Shown here in pieces: positions 26,201 to 34,933 of a stretch of DNA of 57,165 bases (positions are counted from its first letter, which is position 1; every line of letters begins with the position of its first letter). The notes under the pieces were generated by a model. It had not been told where the DNA came from. It made no database searches and saw only the letters and a program-made list of their open reading frames with translations. The position numbers were made by a program, and so were the translations under genes. Origin of the DNA: a virus; IMG/VR virus record IMGVR_UViG_3300046006_000628, positions 1-57,165 of that record. One strand, written 5' to 3'.

Positions 26201-27868
26201 GATTACGTCACCGGTAATCGGGTCCCTACGGTCTCCGTACGGCAGTGTGATTTTACCTGACTGCCGGTCCTCGGGCTGCAGCCCTCCGGTGGCACGACGC
26301 ATAAGTCTCAACTGCTGCTCTGTCAGAGGTGTGACGTTACGGCCAGTCGCTGTCTCCGGCAGGTCCATTACTTGCCCCGGACCGGTGGGGGGTACTTCGA
26401 TCGGTCCAGACCCGGGGAAGTAGGGTAGCCCCAGTGGTTGGAACGACTGCTGACCATACAGTTCAGATGACGCAGTCTCGGTCGGCGGAGGGAGAGCCAG
26501 CAGTGGTCGTGTTTGTTCAGTAGCAGTAGTGGTCAGGTCGAGCGGCTTATCCGTAGGGATAGCTGGCTTAGGGCCGGGCCCGTTGAACGCACCGACAGTA
26601 GCACCAGCGCCGAAGCCCAGAACCGCACCGGATACACCGGCGAGCTTCAGGTTCTCCATGTAGTTTTCCGACATGTGCGGAGCTAGGAATTTCCAGTCCG
26701 CTGGAGCTAGGTTCTCCCGAACAATCGGATCGAACAGCGCCATCTCCATGAAGGTCTGCATGGTTTCGGTAACGGCTTCCGCGGCACCCGTTTTTATGCC
26801 TTCGACACCTGCACGACGAAGCAGGTTGCGGGATGTAGCGGACGACGCTTGCTGAAGTGCGTTGCGTGCTGTGGGGGACAGCAGCGAACCGAGTCTACCG
26901 GCTGCGCCACCAGCGCCGTACATGTCGAGCACGGTATTGAATAGGGTACCACCGACGATCTCGGCACGGACCTCCGGGTCCGTTACGTCCATCCCGTTGC
27001 GCTCAGCTGCATCAAAGAAGCTGGTCATGTGGATCGGCATGGTAGTGATAGCAGCGCCACCGCGGGGTCCAAGGGTACGTGCTGCACTAGCCACGGCCCC
27101 AGTCTTACTAGCAGCCCCTAAGGCGCTGGCTGCCCACCCGCCGAAAACGGCAGAGAACAGCATCGGCACAGCTTCGATTACTGTGTCCGTTACTTTCTCG
27201 CCGAACGAACTGCGCTGCGAGATCAGGTACGAACGAAGCTGCTCGTTCTCAGATTCCCCGAAGACATCCTGCGCCGCCTGACGCATGGGCTCCCCGATGC
27301 TCTCTGCACCAGCGAGTGTGAGTAGACTTCCCGGCAGGGCCGTAAGTCCATAGGCGATCTGCTTGACACCACGACCCAGTAACTCACCGGTGGATCGCCT
27401 ATCAGAGAACGACGACAGGTACCGATCGAACGACCCTTCTGGCAGTGAGGTCCACCCCTCCCCTTGCGGTCGAGTAGTGTTGGCTGGCTTGGCAGCAGCG
27501 GTTAACGCAGACTGGGCGTCGTCAGCCTTGAACGCTTGGTCACCGGCGAACATCTCGTTCGTAGACTGGTTGAAGTAGACCGTGGCTGGGGAACTTACTG
27601 CGGCTTGCGGAGCTCTGACAGGCGCGTTGAACATACCTTTAATACGTTCGTCGTTGCGTGCGCGGAAGGCGTCGAGTCCACTAATAGCCTCTGGCGCATC
27701 AGGCATAACAGCGCGGCCTGCGACCGCAGTGTCCATGTCAGTCGGTTGGATCGACCCTAGTCCAGTGCGTGTGGCTGGGTCGTCACCGAAGCGGGCAGCC
27801 GGGACGCGGAGTCCCGCCCCCATGGAGGCCATGAGCGGGTTGGTGATCGAGAGTCCGCGGTCCGCCAT
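20291..27868 (-). CDS. giant internal virion protein with metallopeptidase motif (2525 aa)
   Basis: The largest gene of the genome. Residues about 1-300 contain hydrophobic Gly/Ala-rich segments that may cross membranes. A 12-bp tandem DNA repeat encodes E-V-E-A units near 920. At about 1172 lies L-A-H-E-A-L-G-H-Y-G, an HExxH zinc site, with E-A-T-E-E-F-L-A-D-Y-A further on as a possible third ligand. The rest is helical and matches the general look of large polyvalent phage proteins. It likely enters the cell with the DNA, as ejection proteins do. Its gene ends 4 bp inside the convergent primase-helicase stop. AAGGA before ATG 27868 supports the start. Confidence 0.82.
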   Translation of the reverse strand: MADRGLSITNPLMASMGAGLRVPAARFGDDPATRTGLGSIQPTDMDTAVAGRAVMPDAPEAISGLDAFRARNDERIKGMFNAPVRAPQAAVSSPATVYFNQSTNEMFAGDQAFKADDAQSALTAAAKPANTTRPQGEGWTSLPEGSFDRYLSSFSDRRSTGELLGRGVKQIAYGLTALPGSLLTLAGAESIGEPMRQAAQDVFGESENEQLRSYLISQRSSFGEKVTDTVIEAVPMLFSAVFGGWAASALGAASKTGAVASAARTLGPRGGAAITTMPIHMTSFFDAAERNGMDVTDPEVRAEIVGGTLFNTVLDMYGAGGAAGRLGSLLSPTARNALQQASSATSRNLLRRAGVEGIKTGAAEAVTETMQTFMEMALFDPIVRENLAPADWKFLAPHMSENYMENLKLAGVSGAVLGFGAGATVGAFNGPGPKPAIPTDKPLDLTTTATEQTRPLLALPPPTETASSELYGQQSFQPLGLPYFPGSGPIEVPPTGPGQVMDLPETATGRNVTPLTEQQLRLMRRATGGLQPEDRQSGKITLPYGDRRDPITGDVIDAVPAGQARLLGLPAPPTLAALPAPGIAPVADYYGTPAGLAPGAAPAATAPATTAPLGTRGATLLAPGASTARLPAPPSGAMAEGLRTALAQREAAAARQAAAEQTAADQEAADLEAQRQEGLGRRQTQAEIEEAYAQKTAQDEPARMDTALFLQDAFVESEVAWERFRPQSGKNFSATTLRDLTPKAQRKWMAAVQEGNQTEALYKNLRLNKMKTPKAAAPAAKPKALTKAQQTAVKKAAVRKRVAGLTDEQNISLVERLGVEDMAGVDAAIEANPDKVSKVVDEVTAPPPETTPPAKANQGTQESRVLKGGRKGDAPKPKGATGQAAPVVTPAPEVQAPAKAAEPAVTPAPRPKPKPVVTEPEVEAEVEAEVEAEVDTPVLDAKAKPRGEKVDLLDRIKGGRPPARKTPEQIAEETATRVGGDQDVAALSQLIKDVNSGAKTANTQPGWTAEFKRLVTALRAKDSKAVLAVGTKEFRLVDFADADGNPNRVADKKGNRIVVPVESDGKPFLSTWNTIDGVVDLDGKPVTPLATGRVQMLIKNFTSKFARAPKITVARSQADLKAKNPELYKQAVAARPQGDFDTIPAMGYSFGDGQVIIFTDRIGTEQQLRFVLAHEALGHYGLRSVMPAGTFNAAMDQVYNSDPRVAAIVDQAVEVRGLSRGEATEEFLADYAAVLDMSLLRRLAGAMKTALNAVGFRFSDDMVRHLLRMSRRYVRNGKQDSLFTVESIFTDIRDIESGTDQQGTGRFKSGFATDNSSVDRLIYNVHGLPRTVDEITTALKPYTEKLSLNAENILRKAFSLTGFNALDNAGSARQNEILSKGGETTADIRNRSDAILRYALDREVRIAGIKVVGGITETEQLAASRLNYGQQDDIRGKVEARIASVTKALKDAGKPTRMFTIVGDTVKPNEDTIAAYAEAGTLEIAEAKAILAKDDRYKKIADELNKAHPTWKSYLAVREVEQMVDVEFVRANYEALVEDRKNGIEAVGSMLTSDTDKITGKEEAMLRQAMDKHYELYSVGSKIVEGNVVATDGSAKAAAEFVKILNEAFIAKGFDTTKEDALRVYFKDKLADDFIAQLVGLRKRITRTAENEFLLQKTITDIGASERSYSSAEESVRQMLAQGYTPIVRKDEQFQMRLVAYVPGTDEFIQLSEDARGQAAYRVFGTAQEATTLASLANATLSDTATPVDAGTTDVEIITLKDGTTKRVYKVEGRRDGKSDFTSQSVELRFEVSAAASGVHTSLELNVHEFLRGAQRFGLNIKPSQLEKIIVAMTAQDARARKRLQQTGNPGYEVQGGVTAMEAMARHVDSRSALIAKIKMRPALDKVMNLKLPGSRKLWFGDTKRLDDLKKAYDAALVNPNASEGARDLAKREYTDYAYKMGKTITKVNGMSVNLGNKFYSEGQSMMAFINGNRDVNETDWGSGPVASWVRRWAGASQLGGTFTQPIMNNIGPFTNFIPWLGTYNEKNGFGGGAGITNAYTQYLKAVSDVGGSGGLSFSERALKMHTGKYWLQVADGLETDPNVTKPEAEFIGKETLSGILTPAQANSLLGASRGFTTNPAVRKALDKWMFFYVSSEQATRRSAALAAFRVEWQRQTSAIGKAPNDKLTAAEYKRIHARASDFATQGVLLTLGDYGAKARPAVWRSGFQSFLYMYKVWPTTTIQTLSRLSLTGKAMMIAPLLLASGLAGMPFAEDGEDFIDTILQRTGSTSGSVRMELARLIDEIWPGASPYILKGVLSSMLGSDVAGRFGTGDFLPGTAGFLPGQELSATVREVLGPAWGFVEGTFTGGSQLAAAPFSDTTTVVDAMRGGPITILRALGDAVAYNSAGAVIDKRGYVIDPDLTTGMLIGRVLGFTPVSVASKYEVIRLAKRETNYQKQVVTKFRTALLKAEMSGDKATAASIRRTVKEWNEVNKGTLLEIKNFEKNYQRLNKLANMSATQRFMQSVGKNNQQAVELTNELIGFD
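25069..25104 (-). repeat. 12-bp tandem repeat (3 exact copies) coding Glu/Val units
   Basis: The plus-strand unit CCTCAGCCTCGA is repeated exactly three times, with degenerate flanking copies on both sides. On the coding strand it gives an acidic E-V-E-A-type run between the N-terminal part and the metallopeptidase region of the 2525-residue virion protein. Such repeats expand and contract by slippage, so length probably varies between isolates. Confidence 0.85.
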
Positions 27869-27871
27869 GGG

Positions 27872-29707
27872 TTAATCCTTCAGTTCTTTGTAAGCAGTCC
27901 CGATCGCAGCCCCGGTTTCATCTACTACAGTGGACGGGATGTACTGCATTACCCTCTTACCAGTGTTCATGTCGAATACCACTATGGTCCCGGTATCCAT
28001 CTTCTCTACCTGCAAGTTGGCGTCTGCTGAGAGTAGACCTGCATCGACCATGCCCTGCTTGTACTGTTCGAGTTCGAGGGTATTAACCTTCTGACCGCGA
28101 TCCAGTTCAAGAGCGAAGTTCGTAATCACCTGTTGCTTGGCCATGTCAACCTCACCCTGCAGTACAATATTGTCTGCCCGGAAGCCGGCCGCTGCTTCTT
28201 CTTTCTGTATGGCGAGTTGGTTTTCGTAGTCCAACTTGCCGTACTCTGCAGCACGTGTGGCCTCGGAAGCCGCGAAGGTTTCATCGAGGATACCGCGCGC
28301 CCAGTAAGCAACACTGTTCTCGCCGTTGCCCCCATCCAACTGCATAGCCAGCATACCATCTGCGTAGATGTCATACCCACCCAATGCGTTGGGCTGGATG
28401 CCGATGTCACGGCCGAGCTCTTCGCTGAGAACCATCTGCAGGCGCTGCGGTGAGTTGAACTGAAGCTCTTGGATACCCTGAAACCCTTGCAGTTGGTAGA
28501 TGGTGTTGTCTAGCGCTTTGATCTTGGTCGTGAGTTCTGCGACAGCGGCATACTCGCCGTACTCAGAGTAGATGCCAATCTGGCGAACCAGTTCTTCCCT
28601 CTCGTTGTAGGTCTGCTGCAGTTCACGGCCGGGAAGCCCGGGTTCCATGGTGTAGCGTTCAGCGTTTAGCGGCGACATCGGCTGGCCCGGTGGGTTGGCC
28701 GCAACGCGTTCTACTGCGGAAGCGTTAACATCTACCTCTGGTGCACCGAGTGCGGGACCAAAGGAAAGTTGCGTCGGCTCGCCACCATAGACGGTCCCGG
28801 TGGGGTACGCTTCGCCGGCCGGCATGACGATAGAGCGGCCACCGGGCCCCATGATAGTTACCGTCGGAGCAACTGGTGGGCCTTGTTCTTCTCGTACCCC
28901 CGTCTGCACTGGTGCCTGTGCTTGTGCTTGTGCCTGCAGACGTGCTTGTTCTTCAACTGTGCGGCCGCCAACTACCTGAGCCGCGTTGACGACTCCGCCA
29001 ACCACTTTGCCGACTCCACTAGCCACTAAACCAGCAGCACTACTCAGAGGATCATATCCACCTTGGGCTTGCGCGGCTTTGTATGCGGCAGCGCGGTTCA
29101 TACTTACTGGTGGTGGCATAGAAACACCGACTCGGTTTTTACCCGCTATGGCTTCTTCAAGCGTATCGTAAGTACCCTGCATATCCTCGATGTTTGTGAT
29201 TACCATAGGTGCCTCGCTTACACGGAGCCCAGCGGTCGGAGCAACGTCAATCGGGGCACGTCTAACCCGGGTAGGAGACTCGAACGACAGCGGCGGACGG
29301 GGTGTCACGGGTGTTCCTGTCGCGGGTGTCTTCGCCACGGGCGGAAGTGTTGGGGTAGTACCACCAACGGCTACAACCGGACCAGAGGTCCGGCCCGGCG
29401 GTATCGTAACCCCCGGCGCTTTACCTACGGTTCCGGCAAGCGCTCTAGCCAGTGCGGCGCTACGCGCCCGAGCAGCACCAGCCGCGGCTTCCGCAGCAGC
29501 CCGCCTGCGCTTGGCTTCCTCACGGTCTTCGATCTTGAACTGCTGGTCCTGCTCGCGCATCCGCATTTCCTGCGAGACAGCTTCCATGGCTTGGCGGTTG
29601 GTACGCTGGCTGATGCCGGTGTTCACACCCTCAGCGTAAGCAGTGGACATGCCGCCACCGGGAGCGCCGATACCACCAAGGACGCGCTTACCGAATGTCT
29701 GTACCAT
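27872..29707 (-). CDS. internal virion protein, putative (611 aa)
   Basis: The N-terminal third has an Arg/Ala/Glu-rich coiled-coil stretch (E-A-K-R-R-R-A-A-A-E-A-A), then a long Pro/Thr/Gly-rich linker and a repeated Q-A-Q-A-Q-A segment. The C-terminal half is helical. Position directly upstream of the 2525-residue protein and downstream of the tail hub gene is where T7-like phages encode their ejection proteins. No enzymatic motif is visible. Confidence 0.65.
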   Translation of the reverse strand: MVQTFGKRVLGGIGAPGGGMSTAYAEGVNTGISQRTNRQAMEAVSQEMRMREQDQQFKIEDREEAKRRRAAAEAAAGAARARSAALARALAGTVGKAPGVTIPPGRTSGPVVAVGGTTPTLPPVAKTPATGTPVTPRPPLSFESPTRVRRAPIDVAPTAGLRVSEAPMVITNIEDMQGTYDTLEEAIAGKNRVGVSMPPPVSMNRAAAYKAAQAQGGYDPLSSAAGLVASGVGKVVGGVVNAAQVVGGRTVEEQARLQAQAQAQAPVQTGVREEQGPPVAPTVTIMGPGGRSIVMPAGEAYPTGTVYGGEPTQLSFGPALGAPEVDVNASAVERVAANPPGQPMSPLNAERYTMEPGLPGRELQQTYNEREELVRQIGIYSEYGEYAAVAELTTKIKALDNTIYQLQGFQGIQELQFNSPQRLQMVLSEELGRDIGIQPNALGGYDIYADGMLAMQLDGGNGENSVAYWARGILDETFAASEATRAAEYGKLDYENQLAIQKEEAAAGFRADNIVLQGEVDMAKQQVITNFALELDRGQKVNTLELEQYKQGMVDAGLLSADANLQVEKMDTGTIVVFDMNTGKRVMQYIPSTVVDETGAAIGTAYKELKD

Positions 29708-29719
29708 GGTGGCCCCCTA

Positions 29720-30661
29720 TCAAACCAGTTTGTTGCGGCTGCTCAGGCTGTCATACAGCTGACCGGCACCGCCTGCCAAGTCTCGTGCGTAGTCGCTACG
29801 CCGCTTGTACAGGTCTTCGTAAATCTTCATGTTCAGTTCCGAACCGGCGGTTGGCACTTCGGTTGGGAGTGAAGACAGGCCAGCCCGAGTAGCCTCCGCA
29901 GCACGCGCCTGCTCACCAGTGACAGCGGCAGTACCGATCCGAGCACCCTCAATGGCAGCCCGACGACGCTCAGACTCACGCATACCCGGACGTTCCGAGA
30001 TACCAGCAGTGCGCTCGATATCACGCAGTCCGCGCTGAGTGGCCATCTGGGCTTGGCCATAGGCACGTTCAGGGTTAGCTTCGCCCTGTTGGAGCAGCGA
30101 CCGTGCACCGGCCAGCTGCTCATCGAAGACGCCTCGTTCCACAGCTGAAGTCTGAGCGTTGGCCACGAGGGCTTCTTGCTCGATCGGCGTCAGGTTCTGC
30201 GGAGCCTTACCGAACATGGCCATGGCCAGCGGTGCAAGGTTGCCGATGTTAAGTCCGCTCAGGAACCCACCAGCCGCCGGAGCGGCGGCGGTAGTAAGAC
30301 CCGCAGTAGCAACAGGGGCAACAACACCCCCAGCCCCACCGGCTACAGCACCAGCACCCCCACCGGCTACAGCACCGCCCCCACCAGCCCCACCGGCCAC
30401 AGCCTTGGCTCCGCCACCAAACAGACTTCCCCCACCAGCCGTGAAGCCGCCGATACCACCAATCGCAGCGCCAATTAGGGGATTAACCCCCGCCGCACCG
30501 GCCCCAAGACCCCCGACCACAGCGCCAGTCAGGGCAGTACCGATTGCACCAGAGACGCCGATAGCGGCAGCGATGGGAGCAGCGATGAAGGGAGCAGCGA
30601 TCATGGCCACAATGCCGACGACCTTCTTGATTTTCTTCCAAATCTTGGACAGGAAACCCAT
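29720..30661 (-). CDS. Gly/Ala-rich internal virion protein with hydrophobic N-terminus
   Basis: The protein has 313 residues from ATG 30661, which overlaps the previous stop (TGATG). A basic start (K-I-W-K-K-I-K-K) is followed by long hydrophobic Ala/Ile/Gly segments to about residue 80, then a G-G-G-A-G-A-V repeat region and a charged helical C-terminal half. This layout suits a protein inserted into the host envelope during ejection (inference from composition and position). Confidence 0.65.
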   Translation of the reverse strand: MGFLSKIWKKIKKVVGIVAMIAAPFIAAPIAAAIGVSGAIGTALTGAVVGGLGAGAAGVNPLIGAAIGGIGGFTAGGGSLFGGGAKAVAGGAGGGGAVAGGGAGAVAGGAGGVVAPVATAGLTTAAAPAAGGFLSGLNIGNLAPLAMAMFGKAPQNLTPIEQEALVANAQTSAVERGVFDEQLAGARSLLQQGEANPERAYGQAQMATQRGLRDIERTAGISERPGMRESERRRAAIEGARIGTAAVTGEQARAAEATRAGLSSLPTEVPTAGSELNMKIYEDLYKRRSDYARDLAGGAGQLYDSLSSRNKLV

Positions 30662-32145
30662 CACTGCTCTCCCTTGTTCTGTACGTCGCGTGCCTTAGCG
30701 ATCATTCTATCGAAGTGGTCGGTGCCGAGTCTGCGCGTCACATCGGCCGGGATGACGTACTCGCCCTCATGGGCGTTGATTGGGATGGAGCCATCTGCGT
30801 TCTTGCTCTGATCCGGAAGCGCGCCGCCCTTAGACATGGACATCATCGGTGGCTGACCCGCCGACATTGGGGGCTGACCGCCTTGCATTGGGGGCTGACC
30901 GGCCGGCATCTGAGTTTGGCCGTTACCCATCGTCTTGCCGATGATGTAAAGGATGATCAGGAAGCCTTGGTCGTACTCCTCGCTGACATCCTCAGCGTCC
31001 AGCATCCCCTGCTGGATCAGCACTTGGCGCAGTTGCGGCCACATCTCGGGGTTCTGTAGCGACACCGTTGCGACCTGCACGAAGGTGTTCAGGCTGGACG
31101 GATCAATCTCACCGGACGCCATAGACCCTTCGACCTCAGCCCTGATCTCTTCGACCTGCTGCGGGTTCTGCTGCATGAACTGCTGTGCTTGCTGGTCGAT
31201 GGCAGCGAAGTTAAGCGGACGTCCCTGCCCGCCTTGGGGGGCCAGACCCACAACAGGAGCACCGCCTTGTTGAGCAAGGTTCATAGCCATGGGTGAGGAC
31301 GCCATGGGGCGCTGAGGCATACCGCCGGGGCCGACCATTCCACCCTCAGCATAGGACTGCATAGGCAGTGCGAGCATACGAGCCAGTGCGGGCGGGAGAT
31401 CGAGCGACGTCGTCGATGGGCGCATAGGCACACCATTGGGACCAACCATGCCGCCAGCCTCATAGGTAGGTACACGCGAGCGCTCGGCGTTTGCGCGGCT
31501 CACTGCGTCGCCATCCTCAGTCGGTGCGTTCCCAGCATCTACGGCCTGCGGTGCCGCAGGAGCAGCCTCGACCATAGGAGCCGGAGCCATCAGCGGTGCA
31601 GCCCCCATACTTTGGGCTGGGTTGTTGCTCTCACGCGCTTGGCCCGGGGCACCCAGAGGAGCGTAGTAGTTCGGACCCGGAGTAGGTGGCAATCTGGATG
31701 GCACTACGTTGGCGTTACCGCCCCCGCCGGAACCCATAGGCCGGACGCCCAGCCTGTTAAACATGGGGCCGAGTCCGCCGACGAACGTAGGACCGGGCTG
31801 ACCCCTACCACCGCCGTCAACTAAGTCTCTGAGAAAGCTGGCGACGGGTCCCGGCGCACTGGCAGGCTTAGCTGCTGCTCTAGCATCGGACGCAGCCTGC
31901 CTCTCAGCTTCCTGCCGGTTCACGGTAGCCTGTAGGTGCCCCGGGATCGGAGTGCCTTCACGTCTGTACGCATCTGCCGCGTAGCGTGCGGACGCTTCGC
32001 GGTTCGCTTCGATCCTAGCTACCTGCTGCGGATCAGTTACGACACGATTGTTGACGGTGACGCTTCTGTTATTGTTGTTAGTGCCACCGCTGTTATTGTT
32101 AGTGCCGCCGACGTTTCTATCGACTTGATCTTTTGTTCTCGGCAT
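30661..32145 (-). CDS. virion protein with GGMVGPxGxPxRP repeats
   Basis: The protein has 494 residues. The N-terminal 40 are Asn/Gly-rich. Two copies of a Y-(E/A)-(A/E)-G-G-M-V-G-P-(N/G)-G segment lie mid-protein, and three copies of a G-Q-P-P-M unit lie near residue 425. The C-terminal 60 residues contain H-E-G-E-Y-V-I-P-A-D-V, a short motif that I associate with phage tail or internal proteins. A good GAGGAG site precedes ATG 32145. It likely belongs to the ejection/internal core group. Confidence 0.65.
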   Translation of the reverse strand: MPRTKDQVDRNVGGTNNNSGGTNNNNRSVTVNNRVVTDPQQVARIEANREASARYAADAYRREGTPIPGHLQATVNRQEAERQAASDARAAAKPASAPGPVASFLRDLVDGGGRGQPGPTFVGGLGPMFNRLGVRPMGSGGGGNANVVPSRLPPTPGPNYYAPLGAPGQARESNNPAQSMGAAPLMAPAPMVEAAPAAPQAVDAGNAPTEDGDAVSRANAERSRVPTYEAGGMVGPNGVPMRPSTTSLDLPPALARMLALPMQSYAEGGMVGPGGMPQRPMASSPMAMNLAQQGGAPVVGLAPQGGQGRPLNFAAIDQQAQQFMQQNPQQVEEIRAEVEGSMASGEIDPSSLNTFVQVATVSLQNPEMWPQLRQVLIQQGMLDAEDVSEEYDQGFLIILYIIGKTMGNGQTQMPAGQPPMQGGQPPMSAGQPPMMSMSKGGALPDQSKNADGSIPINAHEGEYVIPADVTRRLGTDHFDRMIAKARDVQNKGEQ

Positions 32146-32147
32146 GA

Positions 32148-32495
32148 TCAGCTCCTCAGCTGCGAAATCAAGGTATTTACCGTAGACCGAAGCTGGGCCA
32201 CATCGTTCACTAGAAGCTGCACATCACGAACCAGAGCCTGATAGTCAGCAAGCGACGGCACTTGCGCACCGCTGATTGTAAATCCGGACCCTACAGCAGA
32301 AACAGCACGAATGGAAGGTTCAGGAGCCTTAGTGATTGTAATAGTGGATTTGGTCAGGGCGCGGCTAGAAGCGTCAGCTTCACCACGTGTGCCCACGAGC
32401 AGTTCGATGTTTTGCTTCATGGCGTTCAGGATGCGGTACTCCCACTCCTCGACGCCTTGTTGTGGTAGACTTGGTATGCCGGTGAACCTAGCCAT
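32148..32495 (-). CDS. small virion protein (115 aa)
   Basis: A helical protein with a likely coiled coil at the C terminus (V-R-D-V-Q-L-L-V-N-D-V-A-Q-L-R). It starts at ATG 32495, overlapping the stop of the tail hub gene, with AAGGGG upstream. No domain is recognised; membership of the virion module rests on position. Confidence 0.6.
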   Translation of the reverse strand: MARFTGIPSLPQQGVEEWEYRILNAMKQNIELLVGTRGEADASSRALTKSTITITKAPEPSIRAVSAVGSGFTISGAQVPSLADYQALVRDVQLLVNDVAQLRSTVNTLISQLRS

Positions 32496-34933
32496 CAGGA
32501 CCCCTTGAGCGATAGCGGCGTCTCGCCGAGATGGATGGAGCGCACTCGGACGTTGCCGGTTACTTCCACTTCGTAGGTGTCAGTCTTGTACCCCTGCGGC
32601 AGACGGAAGACGTCGCTACTACCGCGGGTCGTGGTGAACTGCAGCGTCTTGTTCGCGAAAAGCTTGAACGTAATCGGCTCGATAACGTCCCATGTGATGT
32701 CGGCTAGGTTCCATGCAACGTCATAGTCATCCCAAGTAGGGGAGACAGTCGTTCCTGTGTAGTCGGCCACCACACGGGCAGCGCCCATGTTGAACGGCTC
32801 TTGCGAGATGAACACCTTGGATTTCCAAGTGTAGTCTGTGTAGGGCTGACCGGGGTCATCCCAGCGCACGATGTCGCCGTTGAGTCCAGTGACGTAGTAG
32901 AGGTACCCGCTCCGCGGATCAGACCAAGTGGCCGTGAAGATCGGGGTGTGGTCCACGAAGTCGCCGATGGCCTGCGGGTCCTGACCCTTGCGGTAGAAGA
33001 ACGACCCGGCGCTATGCGATCCGAAGTACATGCTGTCGTGGAACGCCGCAGTGATCGTGGCCGGATCGAGAGCAAGGTTCCAAGTGTCCGGGCTATGGGC
33101 TGCCACAGTTGCGATCTGCACACCACCGGTGAAGGAAGCTATCGCCAGCCCCTCATGGGTCGAGTACAGCACGCCGCCGTCCGTCTGCACAATGCTGCGT
33201 TTGCTCAGGCAAGGGTAGACAGCGGAGTATCTAGTGGTGGACATGACCGCAGGATCAGAGCCAGAGATGGCGTAGGGATAACCGTCCGTCAAAACCAAGA
33301 GGTCGCTACCGAGGGAAGTCATGCCTACGATGTTGTACTCCAACGAGATTTTGTACTTGTCTGGCCATGCGTGAAACCTGTTCGGCTCAGTGAAGTAGAT
33401 GTCGTTGCCGACGAACCCGACCATTATGTTGTTCTGGATGACCGTGATCCCTTGGAGGGCCTCCGGCGGCGGGTCGTAGTCGTTCGAGCTCAGGAGGGTG
33501 AGTAGGCTGCGGTAGTTGAAGTCATCCACGAAGGTATAGGACGCATCGCCCCAGTAGCGGGCGGCATCTGCCGGGGGGTTCTCAGCGATGTCGTAGTAGA
33601 TCGTACCCGTAGCAACCGTGGTCGCCGTGGCCGTGCCAGCTTGGGTGTAGGTGATGCTGTACTGGTCGGGCACATCAGTGACGACGCCACCCGTGATGTC
33701 GAACCCGGCTACGCTGCAACCAGCCAGCTTGAAGCGGTCGTCCTTGATGAGGTTGTGCTGCTCAGAAAAGGTCAGTGTTGCTGTCGTACCTACGCGCCTA
33801 ACTGAGGCGATCGGCTGTGGGAACCACAGGGTAGAAAGCCGGAAGTAGTCCGCATCCAACTCGCCTGCAGTGCTGGCCAGTGTGCGGTAGAGCCTGATGC
33901 CACGGACGAAGTTGTCCCCGGCCGGCGGTGCCGTCGGCAGACCGGTGATGGTTACGATCTGCCCTTCCTTGATGAACAGGGCAGTGGACGGCTCCGAGCC
34001 AATCGACTCCTCGTCCCACGGTGTGTACCACGTGTAGAGATAGTTGCGGGACTGGATCAAACCACCGAGGTCAATCTTGCCGTCAGTGCTGGCCGTAGTC
34101 CCTACTTGCGATCCGGGGGAGTAGTAGGTGATCGTCGTCGGGTTGATGACCTGAACTTCTGTCGTAATGTTGAGGTCACGGATGTCCCACCGGCAGTCGC
34201 CAGTGATGGCACCAGAAACGGTATCGATTACTGTGAACGTGTTTACACCAGTTACGGTGATGGCGTAGGAGTTGGTGGTGGCCCCGCCCGAGATAAACTC
34301 GATGTAAGCCCGAGTGCCTGACACGAGCCCGTGGTTGGTGATGGTCACCGTAATGACTGTGCCAGTGCGCGAGTAGGTCCCGGTGCGATAGGCGAAGCCG
34401 GAGATCGTGGCCAGAGCCCCGTCCTTGAGGTTGTGTGCGACGCCGGTCACCAGTGTGACGTTGCCACCACTGTCGCGGGCGAAGCTCGCCGTGGTCACTG
34501 CAGTGAAGGACGTTGGTGTGGCGACGGGGATGATCGTCGGGAGTGGTAGACCAAGGTCGTAGTATCCACCAGCAACGGGGTAAGGGACGGCACCTGTGGT
34601 CGCCAGTCCGTATGTGCTAACCTTGGGCTTGCCATCACCGCTATAGTAGAACCGCTGCTCGTTGAGCTCGTCAGCAGCAGGGGTAGCGATGTCCACTTCA
34701 CCAGCCCATGTCAGCCACTTGAGTTCGTCAGTGACCGGATCGCGCAGAGCGTAAAGGGTCCGGATCGTACCGGTCCGGCTGGCGTTGGCAGCTACCACGG
34801 GGGCAGGCGTAGGAATAAGATCGCCAGAGTACAGCTTCATACCACGCGCAACTTGCGCCGCAGTGCCCGGGAGCAACTCTGCAGACACACGCGGGAGTGT
34901 GGCTTTGAACTCGGCGATCTTAGTCGTTGTCAC
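32495..34933 (-). CDS. tail hub/nozzle protein (tail tubular protein B-like)
   Basis: The protein has 812 residues and is beta-rich throughout, with N-terminal V-A-R-G-M-K-L-Y-S-G-D-L-I-P and many T-x-T-x-T strands in the middle. The length and position match the tail nozzle of podoviruses (T7 gp12 is about 794 residues). The start is GTG 34933, which overlaps the stop of the 33-residue gene upstream (GTGA). It should form the distal tail tube to which fibres attach. Confidence 0.75.
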   Translation of the reverse strand: MTTTKIAEFKATLPRVSAELLPGTAAQVARGMKLYSGDLIPTPAPVVAANASRTGTIRTLYALRDPVTDELKWLTWAGEVDIATPAADELNEQRFYYSGDGKPKVSTYGLATTGAVPYPVAGGYYDLGLPLPTIIPVATPTSFTAVTTASFARDSGGNVTLVTGVAHNLKDGALATISGFAYRTGTYSRTGTVITVTITNHGLVSGTRAYIEFISGGATTNSYAITVTGVNTFTVIDTVSGAITGDCRWDIRDLNITTEVQVINPTTITYYSPGSQVGTTASTDGKIDLGGLIQSRNYLYTWYTPWDEESIGSEPSTALFIKEGQIVTITGLPTAPPAGDNFVRGIRLYRTLASTAGELDADYFRLSTLWFPQPIASVRRVGTTATLTFSEQHNLIKDDRFKLAGCSVAGFDITGGVVTDVPDQYSITYTQAGTATATTVATGTIYYDIAENPPADAARYWGDASYTFVDDFNYRSLLTLLSSNDYDPPPEALQGITVIQNNIMVGFVGNDIYFTEPNRFHAWPDKYKISLEYNIVGMTSLGSDLLVLTDGYPYAISGSDPAVMSTTRYSAVYPCLSKRSIVQTDGGVLYSTHEGLAIASFTGGVQIATVAAHSPDTWNLALDPATITAAFHDSMYFGSHSAGSFFYRKGQDPQAIGDFVDHTPIFTATWSDPRSGYLYYVTGLNGDIVRWDDPGQPYTDYTWKSKVFISQEPFNMGAARVVADYTGTTVSPTWDDYDVAWNLADITWDVIEPITFKLFANKTLQFTTTRGSSDVFRLPQGYKTDTYEVEVTGNVRVRSIHLGETPLSLKGS

